DNA of 64,000 nt from Caviibacterium pharyngocola (GCF_002795405.1 NZ_PHGZ01000021.1:1-64000); one strand, 5' to 3'; positions 1 through 9,255 are shown, numbered from the stretch's first letter. The notes: generated by a model not told the origin, from the letters alone. Made by a program: numbers and translations.

Positions 1-19
1 GAGCTGAGCTGAGCTGAGC
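1..19 (-). repeat. Pentanucleotide simple sequence repeat (GCTCA)n inside mod
   Basis: Nearly four units of GAGCT (GCTCA on the coding strand) are visible at the very edge, so the true length is unknown. Five-base units in a coding frame shift the frame with every unit gained or lost, which is the hallmark of phase-variable mod genes in host-adapted Pasteurellaceae. Confidence 0.75.
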
Positions 20-442
20 GTCCTTATTGCGTTCAAAATACACTTCTTTACTTTCTTCTGAACTTTGCCCCCCTTTTAACACGCAGTCTTTAAATGGAAA
101 ATCTAGCACAATATCACTACTATCTTTCAAAAAACGGTTACCGTCAGTTAAACCAATACGGTTTTTGTATTTGGTGTAAGAATGACTAACTTTGTTTTGC
201 GATAGAAAGAATTGGAAATCGGCTTTTTTGAAAACAAATACCCCAGCCACTTCTACAAAAAAACGGCGTTTTAGTTCAGCATCATTCAACAATGCAGTCA
301 TTATATCAGGATCGTATTTTTCTAATTTATCTAGCAATAAATTATGTGCTAATTCCATTTTATCATCATTAACCCAAATACCATCGCAAGGATACAAAGA
401 ATTTTTCAGGGTGGAAAGAAGTTTATTTTGTTTTTTGTTCAT
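1..442 (-). CDS. mod: Type III restriction-modification methyltransferase Mod, N-terminal part (runs off the window)
   Basis: The reverse strand is open from an ATG at 442 to the window edge (147 codons seen, 3' end missing). The N-terminal half is a helical region of the kind found in Mod subunits. Around residues 113-126 comes DFPFKDCVLKGGQ followed by an EVYFERN segment, a pattern I recognise from Mod (beta-class N6-adenine methyltransferase) proteins of type III systems in Haemophilus and relatives. The catalytic DPPY motif should lie outside the window. The frame runs straight into a pentanucleotide repeat at 1-19, so expression probably switches by slipped-strand mispairing. The start lies 17 bases downstream of the stop of the XRE regulator gene on the same strand, suggesting cotranscription. 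The family call is inferred from motif recall, not from an alignment. Confidence 0.75.
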   Translation of the reverse strand, partial: MNKKQNKLLSTLKNSLYPCDGIWVNDDKMELAHNLLLDKLEKYDPDIMTALLNDAELKRRFFVEVAGVFVFKKADFQFFLSQNKVSHSYTKYKNRIGLTDGNRFLKDSSDIVLDFPFKDCVLKGGQSSEESKEVYFERNKDAQLSSA

Positions 443-459
443 AATAAAATACTCTAAAT

Positions 460-789
460 TTATTCAGTTGAAATCGCTTTGAATGCTACCTTCATTGCAT
501 TTTGCACAATTCCGGGCATTAAACGATAGTAAGTAATCAGTTGGTTTTCTTCGTCTGAAAATGCATCTTTTGGTACGCCTTTAAATATTTCTCCTTCCCA
601 TGAAATCAACCAGTTTAGATCGACATTAAAGGTTTGACTAATTTTAGAAAGAGCTTCTAAGTTTGGTTCTCGCTCACCACGCACATAGTTGTACATTGAA
701 CGATAAGGAATATCGCATTGTTCTGCAAAATCTTTGATATTGAGCTGTTTCAACTCAATTAGTTGATTAAGGCGCTTTGAAATGTTCAA
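460..789 (-). CDS. XRE-family helix-turn-helix regulator
   Basis: This 109-residue protein has a Cro/CI-type helix-turn-helix at residues about 6-60: IKDFAEQCDIPYRSMYNYVRG supplies the two helices, followed by the typical P-(N)-L-x-x-L-x-K-I segment and a DLNWLI end. A C-terminal helical tail (about 70-109) may mediate dimerisation. It lies directly upstream of the type III mod gene on the same strand with a 17-bp gap, so it may control that operon or itself. The upstream region (825-862) carries repeated GGTAAC/GTTAC motifs suited to being its operators. It could be a phage-type repressor remnant, but no other phage genes are nearby. Confidence 0.8.
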   Translation of the reverse strand: MNISKRLNQLIELKQLNIKDFAEQCDIPYRSMYNYVRGEREPNLEALSKISQTFNVDLNWLISWEGEIFKGVPKDAFSDEENQLITYYRLMPGIVQNAMKVAFKAISTE

Positions 790-824
790 TTGAATAACTC
801 CACTTGATTTTATTTGTTCAATAT

Positions 825-862
825 GGTAACATTTTCTTAGATTGGTTACTCAATAAGGTAAC
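825..862. promoter_or_regulatory. Candidate operator repeats upstream of the XRE regulator
   Basis: GGTAAC occurs at 825-830, and the pair GTTAC (845-849) / GTAAC (858-862) forms an inverted repeat with an 8-base spacer. Spacing of about 33 bp between like motifs and a position just upstream of the repressor start fit autoregulation. This is inference from pattern only. Confidence 0.4.
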
Positions 863-917
863 TTGTTGGAGTTGTTATTCTATCTGATTATCACCTAATA
901 GCAAAGATGTATATTGT

Positions 918-1952
918 ATGGCTCAACACTTCCTCCTTTCCGCCAAAGCTCGCACGCTTTCGCCTATCAAGATAGCTCGTCTATCGGATAGCGAGGCCCA
1001 CGCTTGGCTTATGGAAGCACGTTGGGGTAGCACTACCGAGCAAATTTGTCCTCGCTGTGGCATAAAACATAAGGCTTATTTTATCTCAACTCGTAAACAA
1101 TGGCGATGCAAACATTGTAAACATACATTCAGTATTACATCGGGCACTATTTTTGCTAATCATAAGTTACCAATTCAAACATATTTGTTTGCTATTGCCT
1201 TGTTTGTCAATGCGGTAAAAGGCATTTCCGCCTGCCAACTATCAAGGGATTTATGCGTACAATATAAAACCGCTTATGTATTAGCCCATAAAATTCGTGA
1301 AAGCCTAATCATTCAACATGAGCTTTTTCCGTTATCTGGTGAAGTCCATATTGACGGCACTTATGTGCATTCAGCTCCTCGCCCTAAGAACAAAAAAGCT
1401 GACCGAGTAGATAGACGACGTAAAGAGCATGCTAATCCAAATAAACGAGCGGTATTAGTGATGCGTGAACGTTATTCAGCAGAAGAAACCACTCAAAACT
1501 TAGATTTAGTGGGTGCAAAGAAAACATTTACTTTCCCCATTTTATCTGAAAATACGATAACGGTAAATAAACTTGCAGAGACGTATATTCAACCCAATAG
1601 TCGCATTCACGCAGATGAAAATAGTGCTTATGATGAACTGCTTGTCTCCTACGATTTAAGACGAGTAAACCATCAAAAAGAGTACCGCAGTGATGAAGGT
1701 ATTACAAATAACCTTGCTGAAAGCTACTTTGCACGCTTTAAACGTATGTATTATGGACAGATTCATAAAATGGCAAACGTCTATTTAGATAATTACGCCA
1801 ATGAAATTGCCTATCGGGAAGATAACCGCCGTGTTGATAACCTTTCCCTATTTAAAGACGTTATTGAAAAATGTTTAACGACATCTTCTGATAATGACTG
1901 GAAAGGCTACTGGCAAGGGCATCATAGACAAGTAGAAAGGTTGGTAATGTAA
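918..1952 (+). CDS. IS1595-family transposase
   Basis: This 344-residue transposase begins with a zinc-ribbon (CPRCG near residue 44 and CKHCKHTF near 64) typical of IS1595-type elements. A DDE/N catalytic core follows, with the first Asp in VHIDGTYVH (about 145), the second in RIHADENSAYDEL (about 233) and a NNLAESYFARFKRM segment (about 265-280) that supplies the last acidic/Asn position. Length suits the family. The ATG of the next gene overlaps its stop by one base (TAATG), so the two are translationally coupled. I could not fix the terminal inverted repeats of the element, so its outer limits are left open. The gene appears intact. Confidence 0.85.
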   Translation: MAQHFLLSAKARTLSPIKIARLSDSEAHAWLMEARWGSTTEQICPRCGIKHKAYFISTRKQWRCKHCKHTFSITSGTIFANHKLPIQTYLFAIALFVNAVKGISACQLSRDLCVQYKTAYVLAHKIRESLIIQHELFPLSGEVHIDGTYVHSAPRPKNKKADRVDRRRKEHANPNKRAVLVMRERYSAEETTQNLDLVGAKKTFTFPILSENTITVNKLAETYIQPNSRIHADENSAYDELLVSYDLRRVNHQKEYRSDEGITNNLAESYFARFKRMYYGQIHKMANVYLDNYANEIAYREDNRRVDNLSLFKDVIEKCLTTSSDNDWKGYWQGHHRQVERLVM

Positions 1953-2398
1953 TGGCTGATTCAATTTATAAAACGCAAATTAAGCAGAAAATTGCGCAGT
2001 TTGAACGAGAAAAAGAACAAGTTTTGGCTCACCTTGATTTAGTTGAACGCCGTATTCTTTTATTGCAACAGGCTTTAGTTGCAATGGATGTAAAACCTAA
2101 CGATATTCAACAATACGATACAGAACACTACCAATATCGTGTGTATCGCAAACAATTTAATGGGAAAATCACACAACTTATTCAACGAGTAATGAAATCT
2201 GAACCTGAACGTTATTGGCGAGCTTTAGAACTTGCCGAATCGGTACTTATTATAGATAAACAACCTAATACCCCTGTATCTAAATATCATCTAAATAATA
2301 TTGGTAATGCCATGACCCGCTTAGTTAATAAAGGTATTGTAGAGCGTATTGTCGTGAAAAAACACAAGATTATTCAATGGAAGTGGAAACAAAAATAG
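1952..2398 (+). CDS. Passenger gene coupled to the IS1595 transposase (unknown function)
   Basis: This 148-residue basic protein has an N-terminal coiled coil (about 10-48, EREKEQVLAHLDLVERR) and a C-terminal region ending NAMTRLVNKGIVERIVVKK, which reads like a winged-helix DNA-binding fold. It starts within the stop of the transposase gene. IS1595-family elements are known to carry passenger genes. The protein is clearly related to the convergent gene at 2419-2895: same coiled-coil start with an ALVA motif near residue 45, and the same KGIVER segment near the end. I do not recognise a named function. A regulator of transposition or of a host target is possible but unproven. Confidence 0.7.
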   Translation: MADSIYKTQIKQKIAQFEREKEQVLAHLDLVERRILLLQQALVAMDVKPNDIQQYDTEHYQYRVYRKQFNGKITQLIQRVMKSEPERYWRALELAESVLIIDKQPNTPVSKYHLNNIGNAMTRLVNKGIVERIVVKKHKIIQWKWKQK

Positions 2399-2420
2399 CG
2401 GCAAACACCGCTATTTTTTT
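2394..2420. terminator. Bidirectional Rho-independent terminator
   Basis: AATAGCGG (2394-2401) and CCGCTATT (2408-2415) form a perfect 8-bp stem with a 6-base loop, followed by Ts on the plus strand and flanked by As upstream. It sits between two convergent, related genes and can end both transcripts. Confidence 0.85.
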
Positions 2421-2895
2421 ACATACCAATCTCTTTCAACCGCCACCGAATTACCTTCACTGACGGCTTTTCTCGCAACTCCTGCCGTTCAACAATTCCT
2501 TTCTCTTTCAATCGTCTTAGTGCGTGTGAAAATGCAGTTACAATCGAATGATGGTAAGATTTATGCTCTGTTTTCCCTTCAATTTCAAATGCCTTCCACA
2601 TCATCTCATTTGCAGACATCCATTGATTAGGGTAACGTTTAAAGACTTTTGCAATAAACTCACTGGAACGACGTGAGTAGGGCGAAATATCTACTGGGCG
2701 ATTCGGTACCTTTTCCCGTTTTATTACTTGCTTCATTGGGGTTGAAAATGGTTCTGCCCGTAATGCAACTAAAGCCTTACGTAAGATTACCTGCTGTTCT
2801 TTAGCCTGCTTAATACATTCTTCAAAGTGCATGATTTGATGATTAAGCTCCATAATCTTCTGTTGAATAATGGTTTCGCCACTGATTCTCGCCAT
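2419..2895 (-). CDS. Paralogue of the IS passenger protein, unknown function
   Basis: This 158-residue basic protein has the same build as the product of 1952-2398: an N-terminal coiled coil (HQIMHFEECIKQAKEQQ), an ALVALRAEP junction, a central NRPVDISPYSRRSSEF stretch, and a C-terminal winged-helix-like half ending RRLKEKGIVERQ. The start at 2895 is preceded by a hairpin that buries the only good Shine-Dalgarno (AAGGA), which implies translational control. The two paralogues face each other across a shared terminator. Whether it belongs to the same mobile element or to the host is unclear. Confidence 0.65.
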   Translation of the reverse strand: MARISGETIIQQKIMELNHQIMHFEECIKQAKEQQVILRKALVALRAEPFSTPMKQVIKREKVPNRPVDISPYSRRSSEFIAKVFKRYPNQWMSANEMMWKAFEIEGKTEHKSYHHSIVTAFSHALRRLKEKGIVERQELREKPSVKVIRWRLKEIGM

Positions 2896-2903
2896 AAATA
2901 AAA

Positions 2904-2936
2904 AATCCTTGTGATGTGAAAATACTCACAAGGATT
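2904..2936 (-). promoter_or_regulatory. Leader hairpin that hides the ribosome-binding site
   Basis: An 11-bp perfect inverted repeat (AATCCTTGTGA at 2904-2914 and TCACAAGGATT at 2926-2936) lies just upstream of the reverse-strand start at 2895. In the mRNA the AAGGA Shine-Dalgarno is in the 3' arm of the stem, and a T-run follows, so the structure could act as a translational switch or a leader terminator. Confidence 0.5.
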
Positions 2937-2955
2937 GTAATAGAATTGACTTAAT

Positions 2956-3985
2956 TGGTCTTTGTGCAACTGCTACATAATACCGTATAGTAAAAGCCTT
3001 TAACCCACTTTTTTGAAAATGAACAAAAAACTTGTCCTTTCTGCTCAACTGAGAATATAAAGAAAAATGGTATTAGAAATAATATCCAGCGCTATAAATG
3101 CACTAGCTGTAATAAAACGTTTACCCTCCAAACAAAATTAAATCCTGCAGACATTTGGTTTGATTATTCACAAGGAAAACAAACCTATAAAGAACTCGCT
3201 ATTAAATATAAATGCTCAACCAGAACCATTCAAAGATATATCGACAAAGCCCCTAAAACAGACTTAAAACCGCCAATTTCAAAAAGTTTAAAGATTATTA
3301 TGGATACAACTTTCTTTGGTCGAGAATTTGGTGTTTTAGTGATGATGGATAGCAATAGTGGTAAGGTGATTTATCATCAAATAGTCAAGACAGAACGAGA
3401 TGAGTATTATCAGAAAGTATTAAATAAACTACGAGAAAAAGGCTATAAAATTCAATCAATTACCAATGATGGACGCAGAGGGTTGTTGAAAGATATTTTT
3501 GATACGCCAATTCAAATGTGCCATTTTCATATGGTTGCGATGGTGATGAGAAAATTAAGAAAGAAGCATAAATCAGTTGCGGGGAAAGAACTCAAAATTA
3601 TCATAAAAACACTAAAAGAAAGCACAAAAAATGAGTTTTATCGTCGTTTTCATCAATGGTATTTAAAGCACAAAGATTATTTAGAAGAACGGTCAGATAA
3701 ACCAAATGAAAAGGGTAAATTTCCTTATAAACATAAAGGATTAAGAGGAGCTATAGCAAGTATAAAATACTATGAAAAATATTTATTTACGTTCGAGAAA
3801 TATGCTGAGTTAAATATTGAAAGGACGACAAATCGGTTGGAAGGATTATTTAGTGAACTTAAGCGAAAATTACGAAATCATAATGGATTAACCAAATATC
3901 GTAAGATTATGTTTATAAAGGATTTTTTAAATAAAAAGAGTTGCTAACAACTATCAAAAATAATTATTAGCAACCACTTTGTCCA
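2956..3985 (+). mobile_element. IS256-variant insertion sequence (about 1.03 kb)
   Basis: The left sequence TGGTCTTTGTGCAACTGCTA (from 2956) resembles the reverse complement of the right sequence at 3968-3985 (TGGACAAAGTGGTTGCTA), giving imperfect terminal inverted repeats around a single transposase gene. I could not identify a clear target duplication. The boundaries are therefore approximate. Confidence 0.5.
3019..3947 (+). pseudogene. IS256-variant (zinc-binding) transposase, frameshifted at its 5' end
   Basis: The reading frame carries an N-terminal zinc-finger (CPFC then CTSC, about 3033-3110), a helix-turn-helix (YKELAIKYKCSTRTIQRY) and a DDE-type core (MDTTFFG, TNDGRRG, and a C-terminal NRLEGLFSELKRKLR with the acidic residue). 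No ATG, GTG or TTG exists in this frame before the ATG at 3300, which would delete the zinc finger. The ATG at 3019 reads four codons into an A6 run and then hits a stop near 3058; with seven As it would continue straight into the zinc finger and give 309 residues. The tract A-AAA-AAC also matches a classic -1 slippery heptamer, so programmed frameshifting is an alternative to decay or a sequencing error. Confidence 0.65.
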
Positions 3986-4007
3986 CATGAACGTGTTTTG
4001 GGCAAAA

Positions 4008-4025
4008 TAGCAACCATTTTGTCCA
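4008..4025. repeat. Second copy of the insertion-sequence end motif
   Basis: TAGCAACCATTTTGTCCA repeats the motif at 3968-3985 with one difference, 40 bp further on. It may be the end of a previous insertion or a duplicated terminus. The rest of 3986-4184 holds only one uptake signal (4081-4090) and the promoter region of def. Confidence 0.45.
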
Positions 4026-4184
4026 TTACACCGAAAAGTAGAATTTCGGGTTCGGAAAGAAGAAAACTTGTTTAAAAATCACCGCACTTTTCTGAACATT
4101 GATTATTTTATCTACGCTTCTTAAAAAAGAAAGTAAAAACAGGTAGAATAACGCAACCATATTTTAACAATTTATAAGGATCTT

Positions 4185-4697
4185 ATGGCATTACTAAACG
4201 TACTGGTTTACCCTGATGAAAGACTGAAAATAATAGCGAAACCTGTTGAGGTTTTTGATGCACAGTTGAACCAATTTATCGACGATATGTTTGAGACAAT
4301 GTATCAAGAAGAAGGTATCGGTTTGGCTGCGACACAAGTCGATGTGCATAAACGCGTTATAACTATTGATATCGAAGGTACAAAAGAAAATCAATTAGTG
4401 CTGATTAATCCGGAAATCATAGAAAGTTGCGGAGAGACCGGCATTGAAGAAGGTTGTCTTTCTCTGCCCGGGTTAAGAGGTTTTGTGCCGCGTAAAGAAA
4501 AAGTGACCGTAAAAGCCCTTAATCGGCAGGGTGAAGAATTTACTTTAGAAGCGGATGGGTTATTGGCTATTTGTATTCAGCACGAAATCGATCACTTAAA
4601 CGGTATCGTATTTGCCGATTATCTTTCGCCGTTAAAACGCCAACGAATAAAAGAAAAATTGACCAAATTGCAAAAACAGTTGGCAAAACAACGATAA
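4185..4697 (+). CDS. def: Peptide deformylase
   Basis: This enzyme removes the formyl group from the initiator methionine of new proteins, using a metal-activated water. All three signature motifs are present: [10 protein letters not shown] (about 43-52), EEGCLSLP (about 87-94, metal-binding Cys) and QHEIDHLNG (about 131-139, two metal-binding His and the catalytic Glu). The 170 residues match the family. An AAGGA Shine-Dalgarno precedes the ATG. It starts a run of co-oriented genes with fmt and rsmB downstream, the common bacterial pairing of the enzymes that formylate Met-tRNA and deformylate its product. Confidence 0.97.
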   Translation: MALLNVLVYPDERLKIIAKPVEVFDAQLNQFIDDMFETMYQEEGIGLAATQVDVHKRVITIDIEGTKENQLVLINPEIIESCGETGIEEGCLSLPGLRGFVPRKEKVTVKALNRQGEEFTLEADGLLAICIQHEIDHLNGIVFADYLSPLKRQRIKEKLTKLQKQLAKQR

Positions 4698-4752
4698 AAT
4701 TGCCAAGATTTTTATCGAACGGAATTCAATTTTATTTTAAACGCAGAACATT

Positions 4753-5712
4753 ATGATGAAACCATTAAAAATTATTTTTGCCGGCACGCCTGATTTTGCC
4801 GCTCGCCATTTACAAGCGCTTATTGATTCTCCTCACGAAATCGTTGCGGTTTATACCCAACCGGATAAACCTGCCGGACGCGGAAAAAAATTGCAGGCAA
4901 GTGCGGTGAAAATTCTTGCGGAACAACATCAATTACCGGTTTATCAACCGAAATCTTTACGCCAAGAAGCGGCGCAAGCCGAGTTAAACGCATTAAATGC
5001 CGATGTAATGATTGTTGTGGCTTATGGTCTGATTTTGCCGAAAGCGGTATTAGATGCGCCGCGTTTGGGTTGCTTAAATGTGCACGGCTCCTTGCTCCCG
5101 CGTTGGCGCGGTGCGGCGCCGATTCAACGTGCGATTTGGGCGGGTGATGAACAAACCGGCGTCACCATTATGCAAATGAATGAAGGTTTGGATACCGGTG
5201 ATATGTTGTATAAAGCGACTTGTGACATTGCGCCGGACGAAACCTCGGCGAGTTTATATGCTAAATTGGCGGAAATAGCGCCGGAAGCTTTGTTGCGCGT
5301 ATTGAACGGGTTAGAAAATAATGAATTTCCTGCTGAAGTTCAAGATGAAAATCTGACGAATTATGCGGAGAAACTCTCCAAGGACGAAGCAAAATTAAAT
5401 TGGAATTTATCGGCGCAGCAATTAGAACGCTGTATTCGCGCGTTTAATCCTTGGCCGATCAGTTATTTCACCACGGACGATCCGCAAGGGAATGCGCAAA
5501 CCTTAAAAGTTTACCAAGCGGAAGTATTGCCGCACCAAGATCACGCACCCGGAACCTTAATTCGTGCGGATAAGAACGGGATTCAAATCGCCACGGCGCA
5601 AGGCGTATTAAACCTGTTGCAATTACAACCTTCCGGAAAAAAACCGATGGCGGTCAAGGATTTACTGAATGGTCGCGCGGATTGGTTCCAAGCAGGTAAG
5701 GTGTTGGCATAA
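4753..5712 (+). CDS. fmt: Methionyl-tRNA formyltransferase
   Basis: The enzyme transfers a formyl group from 10-formyl-THF to Met-tRNAfMet. The N-terminal half holds the formyltransferase fold with [12 protein letters not shown] (about 9-20), the [17 protein letters not shown] motif (about 109-125, catalytic Asn/His region) and [15 protein letters not shown]. The C-terminal domain is the OB-fold that binds tRNA. Length 319 is standard. Two adjacent Met codons (4753 and 4756) could start it. Its TAA overlaps the ATG of rsmB by one base, so the two are coupled. Confidence 0.96.
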   Translation: MMKPLKIIFAGTPDFAARHLQALIDSPHEIVAVYTQPDKPAGRGKKLQASAVKILAEQHQLPVYQPKSLRQEAAQAELNALNADVMIVVAYGLILPKAVLDAPRLGCLNVHGSLLPRWRGAAPIQRAIWAGDEQTGVTIMQMNEGLDTGDMLYKATCDIAPDETSASLYAKLAEIAPEALLRVLNGLENNEFPAEVQDENLTNYAEKLSKDEAKLNWNLSAQQLERCIRAFNPWPISYFTTDDPQGNAQTLKVYQAEVLPHQDHAPGTLIRADKNGIQIATAQGVLNLLQLQPSGKKPMAVKDLLNGRADWFQAGKVLA

Positions 5713-7073
5713 TGCAAAAAAAAGCACAAAAAAAGGTCGAAAAAACCACCGCACTTTCAACCCGTGCCGCCGCCGCACAAATTTTGTTGCAAGTGCTCGA
5801 TCAAGGAAAATCCTTATCTGCTTTGATTCCCGATTATCAACAACGCATTAAAACGCAAGATTTCGCCTTATTACAAGAAATTTGTTTCGGCGTTTGTCGC
5901 GTCTTGCCGCGTTTAGAGCGCGTGATTAGCGAGTTGGTCGAAAAGCCGCTAAAAGGTAAAACCCGAATTGTTCATTGCTTATTATTGGTCGGATTATATC
6001 AAATCCTCTACACGCGCATTCCGTCTCACGCCGCCGTGGATGAAGCGGTAAATGCCGCGACGAAATTGAACGTACCAAGTTTTCGCGGATTGCTGAACGC
6101 CGTATTGCGTCGTTTTCTGCGTGAACAAGAAGGATTACTGGCGAAGGCGGATAAACATTGGCAAACCTTGCATCCGGAATGGTTGGTCAATTTGCTGAAA
6201 AAAAGCTATCCGAATTGGCGCGAGATTATCGAAGCGAATAATCGCAAACCGCCGATGTGGTTGCGCGTTAATATACGATATTGTCACACGGAAGATTATC
6301 GTGCCTTGCTAAATGCGCAAACGCTTGAGGCGGAATCGAATACGCATCCGCAAGCGTTGCGTTTGTCAAAACCAAGTGCGGTTGAATTATTACCGCACTT
6401 TGCGGACGGTTGGGTGAGCGTACAAGACTTACACGCACAATGGGCGGCGCTTTTATTAGATGCACAAAACGGCGAATTGATTTTAGATGCCTGCGCGGCG
6501 CCCGGCGGAAAAACGACACATATTTTAGAACGCGCACCGCAAGCGAATGTGATTGCATTGGACGTGGAATCCGCCCGCTTGCAACGCGTGCAGGAAAATT
6601 TGACGCGAATGAAACAACGCGCCCAAGTGATTTGCGGCGACGCTTCTTTACCGGAAACTTGGTTGCCGCAAATTTGCACCACTAACGGCGAAAGTGCGGT
6701 GCAATTTGACCGCATTTTATTGGATGCGCCTTGTTCGGCAACCGGCGTTATTCGTCGCCATCCGGATATCAAATGGTTGCGCAAAGCCGAGGATATTCCC
6801 GCGTTAGTCGAATTACAAGCGAAAATTTTGACCGCACTTTGGCAAAAATTAAAACCGAATGGCATTTTATTGTACGCAACCTGTTCTTTGTTGCCGGAAG
6901 AAAATTCGCAGCAAATTACTCGCTTCTTGCAACAACATTCCGATGCGCATTTAGAAACCTTGCCTTTCGGCGAACAAGCGAACGCGCCGGGACACCAGTT
7001 TATTCCGACGGAAAACGGCGGCGACGGGTTTTATTATGCTAAATTGAGAAAATTACCGCAGGATGAACAATGA
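5712..7073 (+). CDS. rsmB: 16S rRNA (cytosine-967-C5)-methyltransferase
   Basis: RsmB (Sun/Fmu) methylates C967 of 16S rRNA with SAM. Residues about 15-150 are the NusB-like RNA-binding domain. The C-terminal Rossmann domain shows [15 protein letters not shown] (SAM site, about 257-271), [14 protein letters not shown] with the PC motif Cys (about 343) and [11 protein letters not shown] with the TC motif Cys that is the catalytic nucleophile (about 396). At 453 residues it is slightly longer than the E. coli protein, with a Lys/Ala-rich N-terminus. It overlaps fmt upstream by one base and the glycosyltransferase gene downstream by 4 (ATGA), so all are one operon. Confidence 0.95.
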   Translation: MQKKAQKKVEKTTALSTRAAAAQILLQVLDQGKSLSALIPDYQQRIKTQDFALLQEICFGVCRVLPRLERVISELVEKPLKGKTRIVHCLLLVGLYQILYTRIPSHAAVDEAVNAATKLNVPSFRGLLNAVLRRFLREQEGLLAKADKHWQTLHPEWLVNLLKKSYPNWREIIEANNRKPPMWLRVNIRYCHTEDYRALLNAQTLEAESNTHPQALRLSKPSAVELLPHFADGWVSVQDLHAQWAALLLDAQNGELILDACAAPGGKTTHILERAPQANVIALDVESARLQRVQENLTRMKQRAQVICGDASLPETWLPQICTTNGESAVQFDRILLDAPCSATGVIRRHPDIKWLRKAEDIPALVELQAKILTALWQKLKPNGILLYATCSLLPEENSQQITRFLQQHSDAHLETLPFGEQANAPGHQFIPTENGGDGFYYAKLRKLPQDEQ

Positions 7074-7882
7074 CGTCTTTTCCCAATATTGATGTGATTA
7101 TTCCTTGCTACAACTGCGCTGCAACATTGGGGCGCGCGGTGGAATCCGTCTTGCAGCAGCCGAATTTAGGGCGTTTATATTTGGTTGACGATGCGTCAAC
7201 GGATAACACGCGCGAGTTAGCCGAGCAGTTTGTGCGACGATTTCCGGATAAAATTCGGTTGGAAATATTGCCTTACAACGGCGGGGTGGCAAAAGCGCGA
7301 AATTGGGGCGCATTACAAAGTAACGCCGAATTTATCGCTTTTCTTGATGCGGACGACGCCTATGAATTCGGCGCATTGGAGGCTGCCGCGTCGATATTTT
7401 ATTTTCGTCCGCAGGTGAGCGTGGTCAGATTGGCGCTAAAACCGGTCGATCTTGCCGAACGTTATCGGACTCACCCGAATATCGATCACGCGTGGCAATA
7501 TATGCGGATGACGTGCGGCGGCAACGTTGTGTTTAATCGCGCGTTTTTCTTCGCTTGCGGTGGGTTTCCTCAAGATCCGTTATTTTGCGAACTCGGCGGT
7601 GAGGATGGCGCATTAGGCATTGCGACCACCAAATTGGGCGCGATCGCCACCTTGTTCGAGGATGTCGGCGTGTTGCATTATTGCCGCGAAGGAATGCACG
7701 CGGAACGATTATTAGATGCCGTATTATTCGGCAAAAACGATGAACGCGTAACGGCGGAAAAAATGGCGCAGGCAAATCAGGTCACGGATGAAATTTGCCG
7801 TCGCGTCAATCAGTTAAAGTGCGGTCTAAATACCGAGCAAATCGGGATTCAGCCGCTACGCCTTGAGAGGGCAGAAGGATGA
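7070..7882 (+). CDS. Family 2 glycosyltransferase of unknown acceptor
   Basis: This 270-residue GT-A protein shows the nucleotide-sugar-binding start [20 protein letters not shown] (about 8-27), [10 protein letters not shown] (about 38-47), and the metal-binding FLDADDAYE (about 90-98). A possible acceptor or catalytic region lies around [10 protein letters not shown] (about 174-183). There is no signal peptide or membrane helix, so it is cytoplasmic or peripheral. It overlaps rsmB by 4 bases and trkA by 4 bases, so it is translated as a coupled middle gene. The def-fmt-rsmB-trkA-mscL order otherwise matches H. influenzae as I recall it, which makes this gene look like a clean insertion in the operon. 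Donor and acceptor sugars cannot be told. Confidence 0.85.
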   Translation: MTSFPNIDVIIPCYNCAATLGRAVESVLQQPNLGRLYLVDDASTDNTRELAEQFVRRFPDKIRLEILPYNGGVAKARNWGALQSNAEFIAFLDADDAYEFGALEAAASIFYFRPQVSVVRLALKPVDLAERYRTHPNIDHAWQYMRMTCGGNVVFNRAFFFACGGFPQDPLFCELGGEDGALGIATTKLGAIATLFEDVGVLHYCREGMHAERLLDAVLFGKNDERVTAEKMAQANQVTDEICRRVNQLKCGLNTEQIGIQPLRLERAEG

Positions 7883-9255
7883 AAATCATTATATTGGGCG
7901 CCGGACAAGTCGGCACGACTTTAGCGGAAAGTTTAGTCAGCGAAGACAACGATATCACCTTGGTGGACAACGAAAATGATCGCTTGGAACTGTTGCAGGA
8001 CAAACACGATTTACGCGTCGTGAAAGGAGCCGCTTCCTCACCGCAAGTGCTGCGCGAATCCGGTGCGCCGGACGCAGATTTATTGGTGGCAGTGACCAGT
8101 TCGGACGAAACCAATATGGTCGCCTGTCAGGTGGCTTATACCCTGTTTAATATTCCGACCAAAATCGCGCGAATTCGCAGCGCCGACTATTTGCGCGAAA
8201 AAGACAAATTATTTCAACCGGATGTGGTGCCGATCGACCACATTATCTCACCGGAAAAACTGGTAACCGACGAAATCACTCGATTGATTGATTACCCCGG
8301 CGCGTTGCAAGTGGCGCATTTTGCCGACGGACGAATTAGTATCGTCGTGGTGAAAGCTTATTACGGCGGGCCTTTGGTGGGTTATGCGCTTTCCGCATTA
8401 AAAGAACATATGCCGCATATCGATTGCCGCGTCGTGTCGATTTTACGCCAAGATAAAGTGATTCGCCCGCAAGGTTCGACCATTGTGGAAGCCGGCGACG
8501 AAGTCACCTTTATTTGCGCCACCATTCACATTAAAGCGGTGATGAGCGAGTTGCAACGCTTGGAAAAACCTTATAAACGCTTAATGATTATCGGCGGCGG
8601 AAATATCGGAATGGGCGTAGCGAAGCGCTTGGAAGAACAATGTACGGTCAAATTAATCGAACGTAATCCCGAACGTGCGACCGCCTTGGCGGAGCGCTTG
8701 GGCAAAACCTTAGTGTTTTGCGGCGATGCCTCCGATCAGTCTTTATTATTTGAAGAACATATTGAAAACATTGATGTTTTTCTTTCGTTAACCAGTGACG
8801 ACGAAGCCAATATTATGTCGGCGTTATTAGCCAAACGCTTGGGCGCGAAAAAAGCAATGGTGCTGATTCAACGTATGGCATACATTAATTTGATTCAAGG
8901 CGGCACGATTGATATTGCGGTTTCGCCGCAGCAAGCCACGATCTCGGCATTGCTCGGGCATATTCGCAAAGGCGATGTCGCCAATGTAGTCACCTTGCGT
9001 CACGGTATTGCCGAAGCCTTGGAAATTATCGTTCACGGCGATGAAAATACCTCCAATGTTATCGGGCGACGCATTGCGGATTTAAAATTACCGGTAGGCG
9101 CGATTATCGGCGCCGTGTTGCGCGGCGAAGAAGTGATTATTGCGAAGAAAAATTTATTGATTAATGAAAAAGATCACGTCATTGTTTATGTGAGCGATAA
9201 AAAGCACATTGCGGAAATCGAAAAGTTGTTCCAACCGAGCGCTTTTTTTGTTTAA
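7879..9255 (+). CDS. trkA: Trk potassium uptake system NAD-binding protein
   Basis: TrkA is the cytoplasmic gating subunit of the Trk K+ transporter. It contains two tandem RCK_N/RCK_C repeats: first Rossmann motif [16 protein letters not shown] (about 4-19) ending with the NAD-ribose acidic pair VDNEND, and a second [16 protein letters not shown] (about 237-252). Length 458 equals that of E. coli TrkA. It starts inside the stop of the glycosyltransferase gene (ATGA overlap). The membrane subunit TrkH is not in the window, as is usual for this group. Confidence 0.96.
   Translation: MKIIILGAGQVGTTLAESLVSEDNDITLVDNENDRLELLQDKHDLRVVKGAASSPQVLRESGAPDADLLVAVTSSDETNMVACQVAYTLFNIPTKIARIRSADYLREKDKLFQPDVVPIDHIISPEKLVTDEITRLIDYPGALQVAHFADGRISIVVVKAYYGGPLVGYALSALKEHMPHIDCRVVSILRQDKVIRPQGSTIVEAGDEVTFICATIHIKAVMSELQRLEKPYKRLMIIGGGNIGMGVAKRLEEQCTVKLIERNPERATALAERLGKTLVFCGDASDQSLLFEEHIENIDVFLSLTSDDEANIMSALLAKRLGAKKAMVLIQRMAYINLIQGGTIDIAVSPQQATISALLGHIRKGDVANVVTLRHGIAEALEIIVHGDENTSNVIGRRIADLKLPVGAIIGAVLRGEEVIIAKKNLLINEKDHVIVYVSDKKHIAEIEKLFQPSAFFV

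Noticed and set aside
460-870. Prophage immunity region
   Set aside because: Only an XRE regulator is present, with no integrase, Cro-like partner or structural genes.
6268-6865. Long antisense open frames within rsmB and elsewhere in the core genes
   Set aside because: They mirror the GC-rich codon use of real genes, lack Shine-Dalgarno sites and have Cys/Arg-rich compositions typical of shadows.
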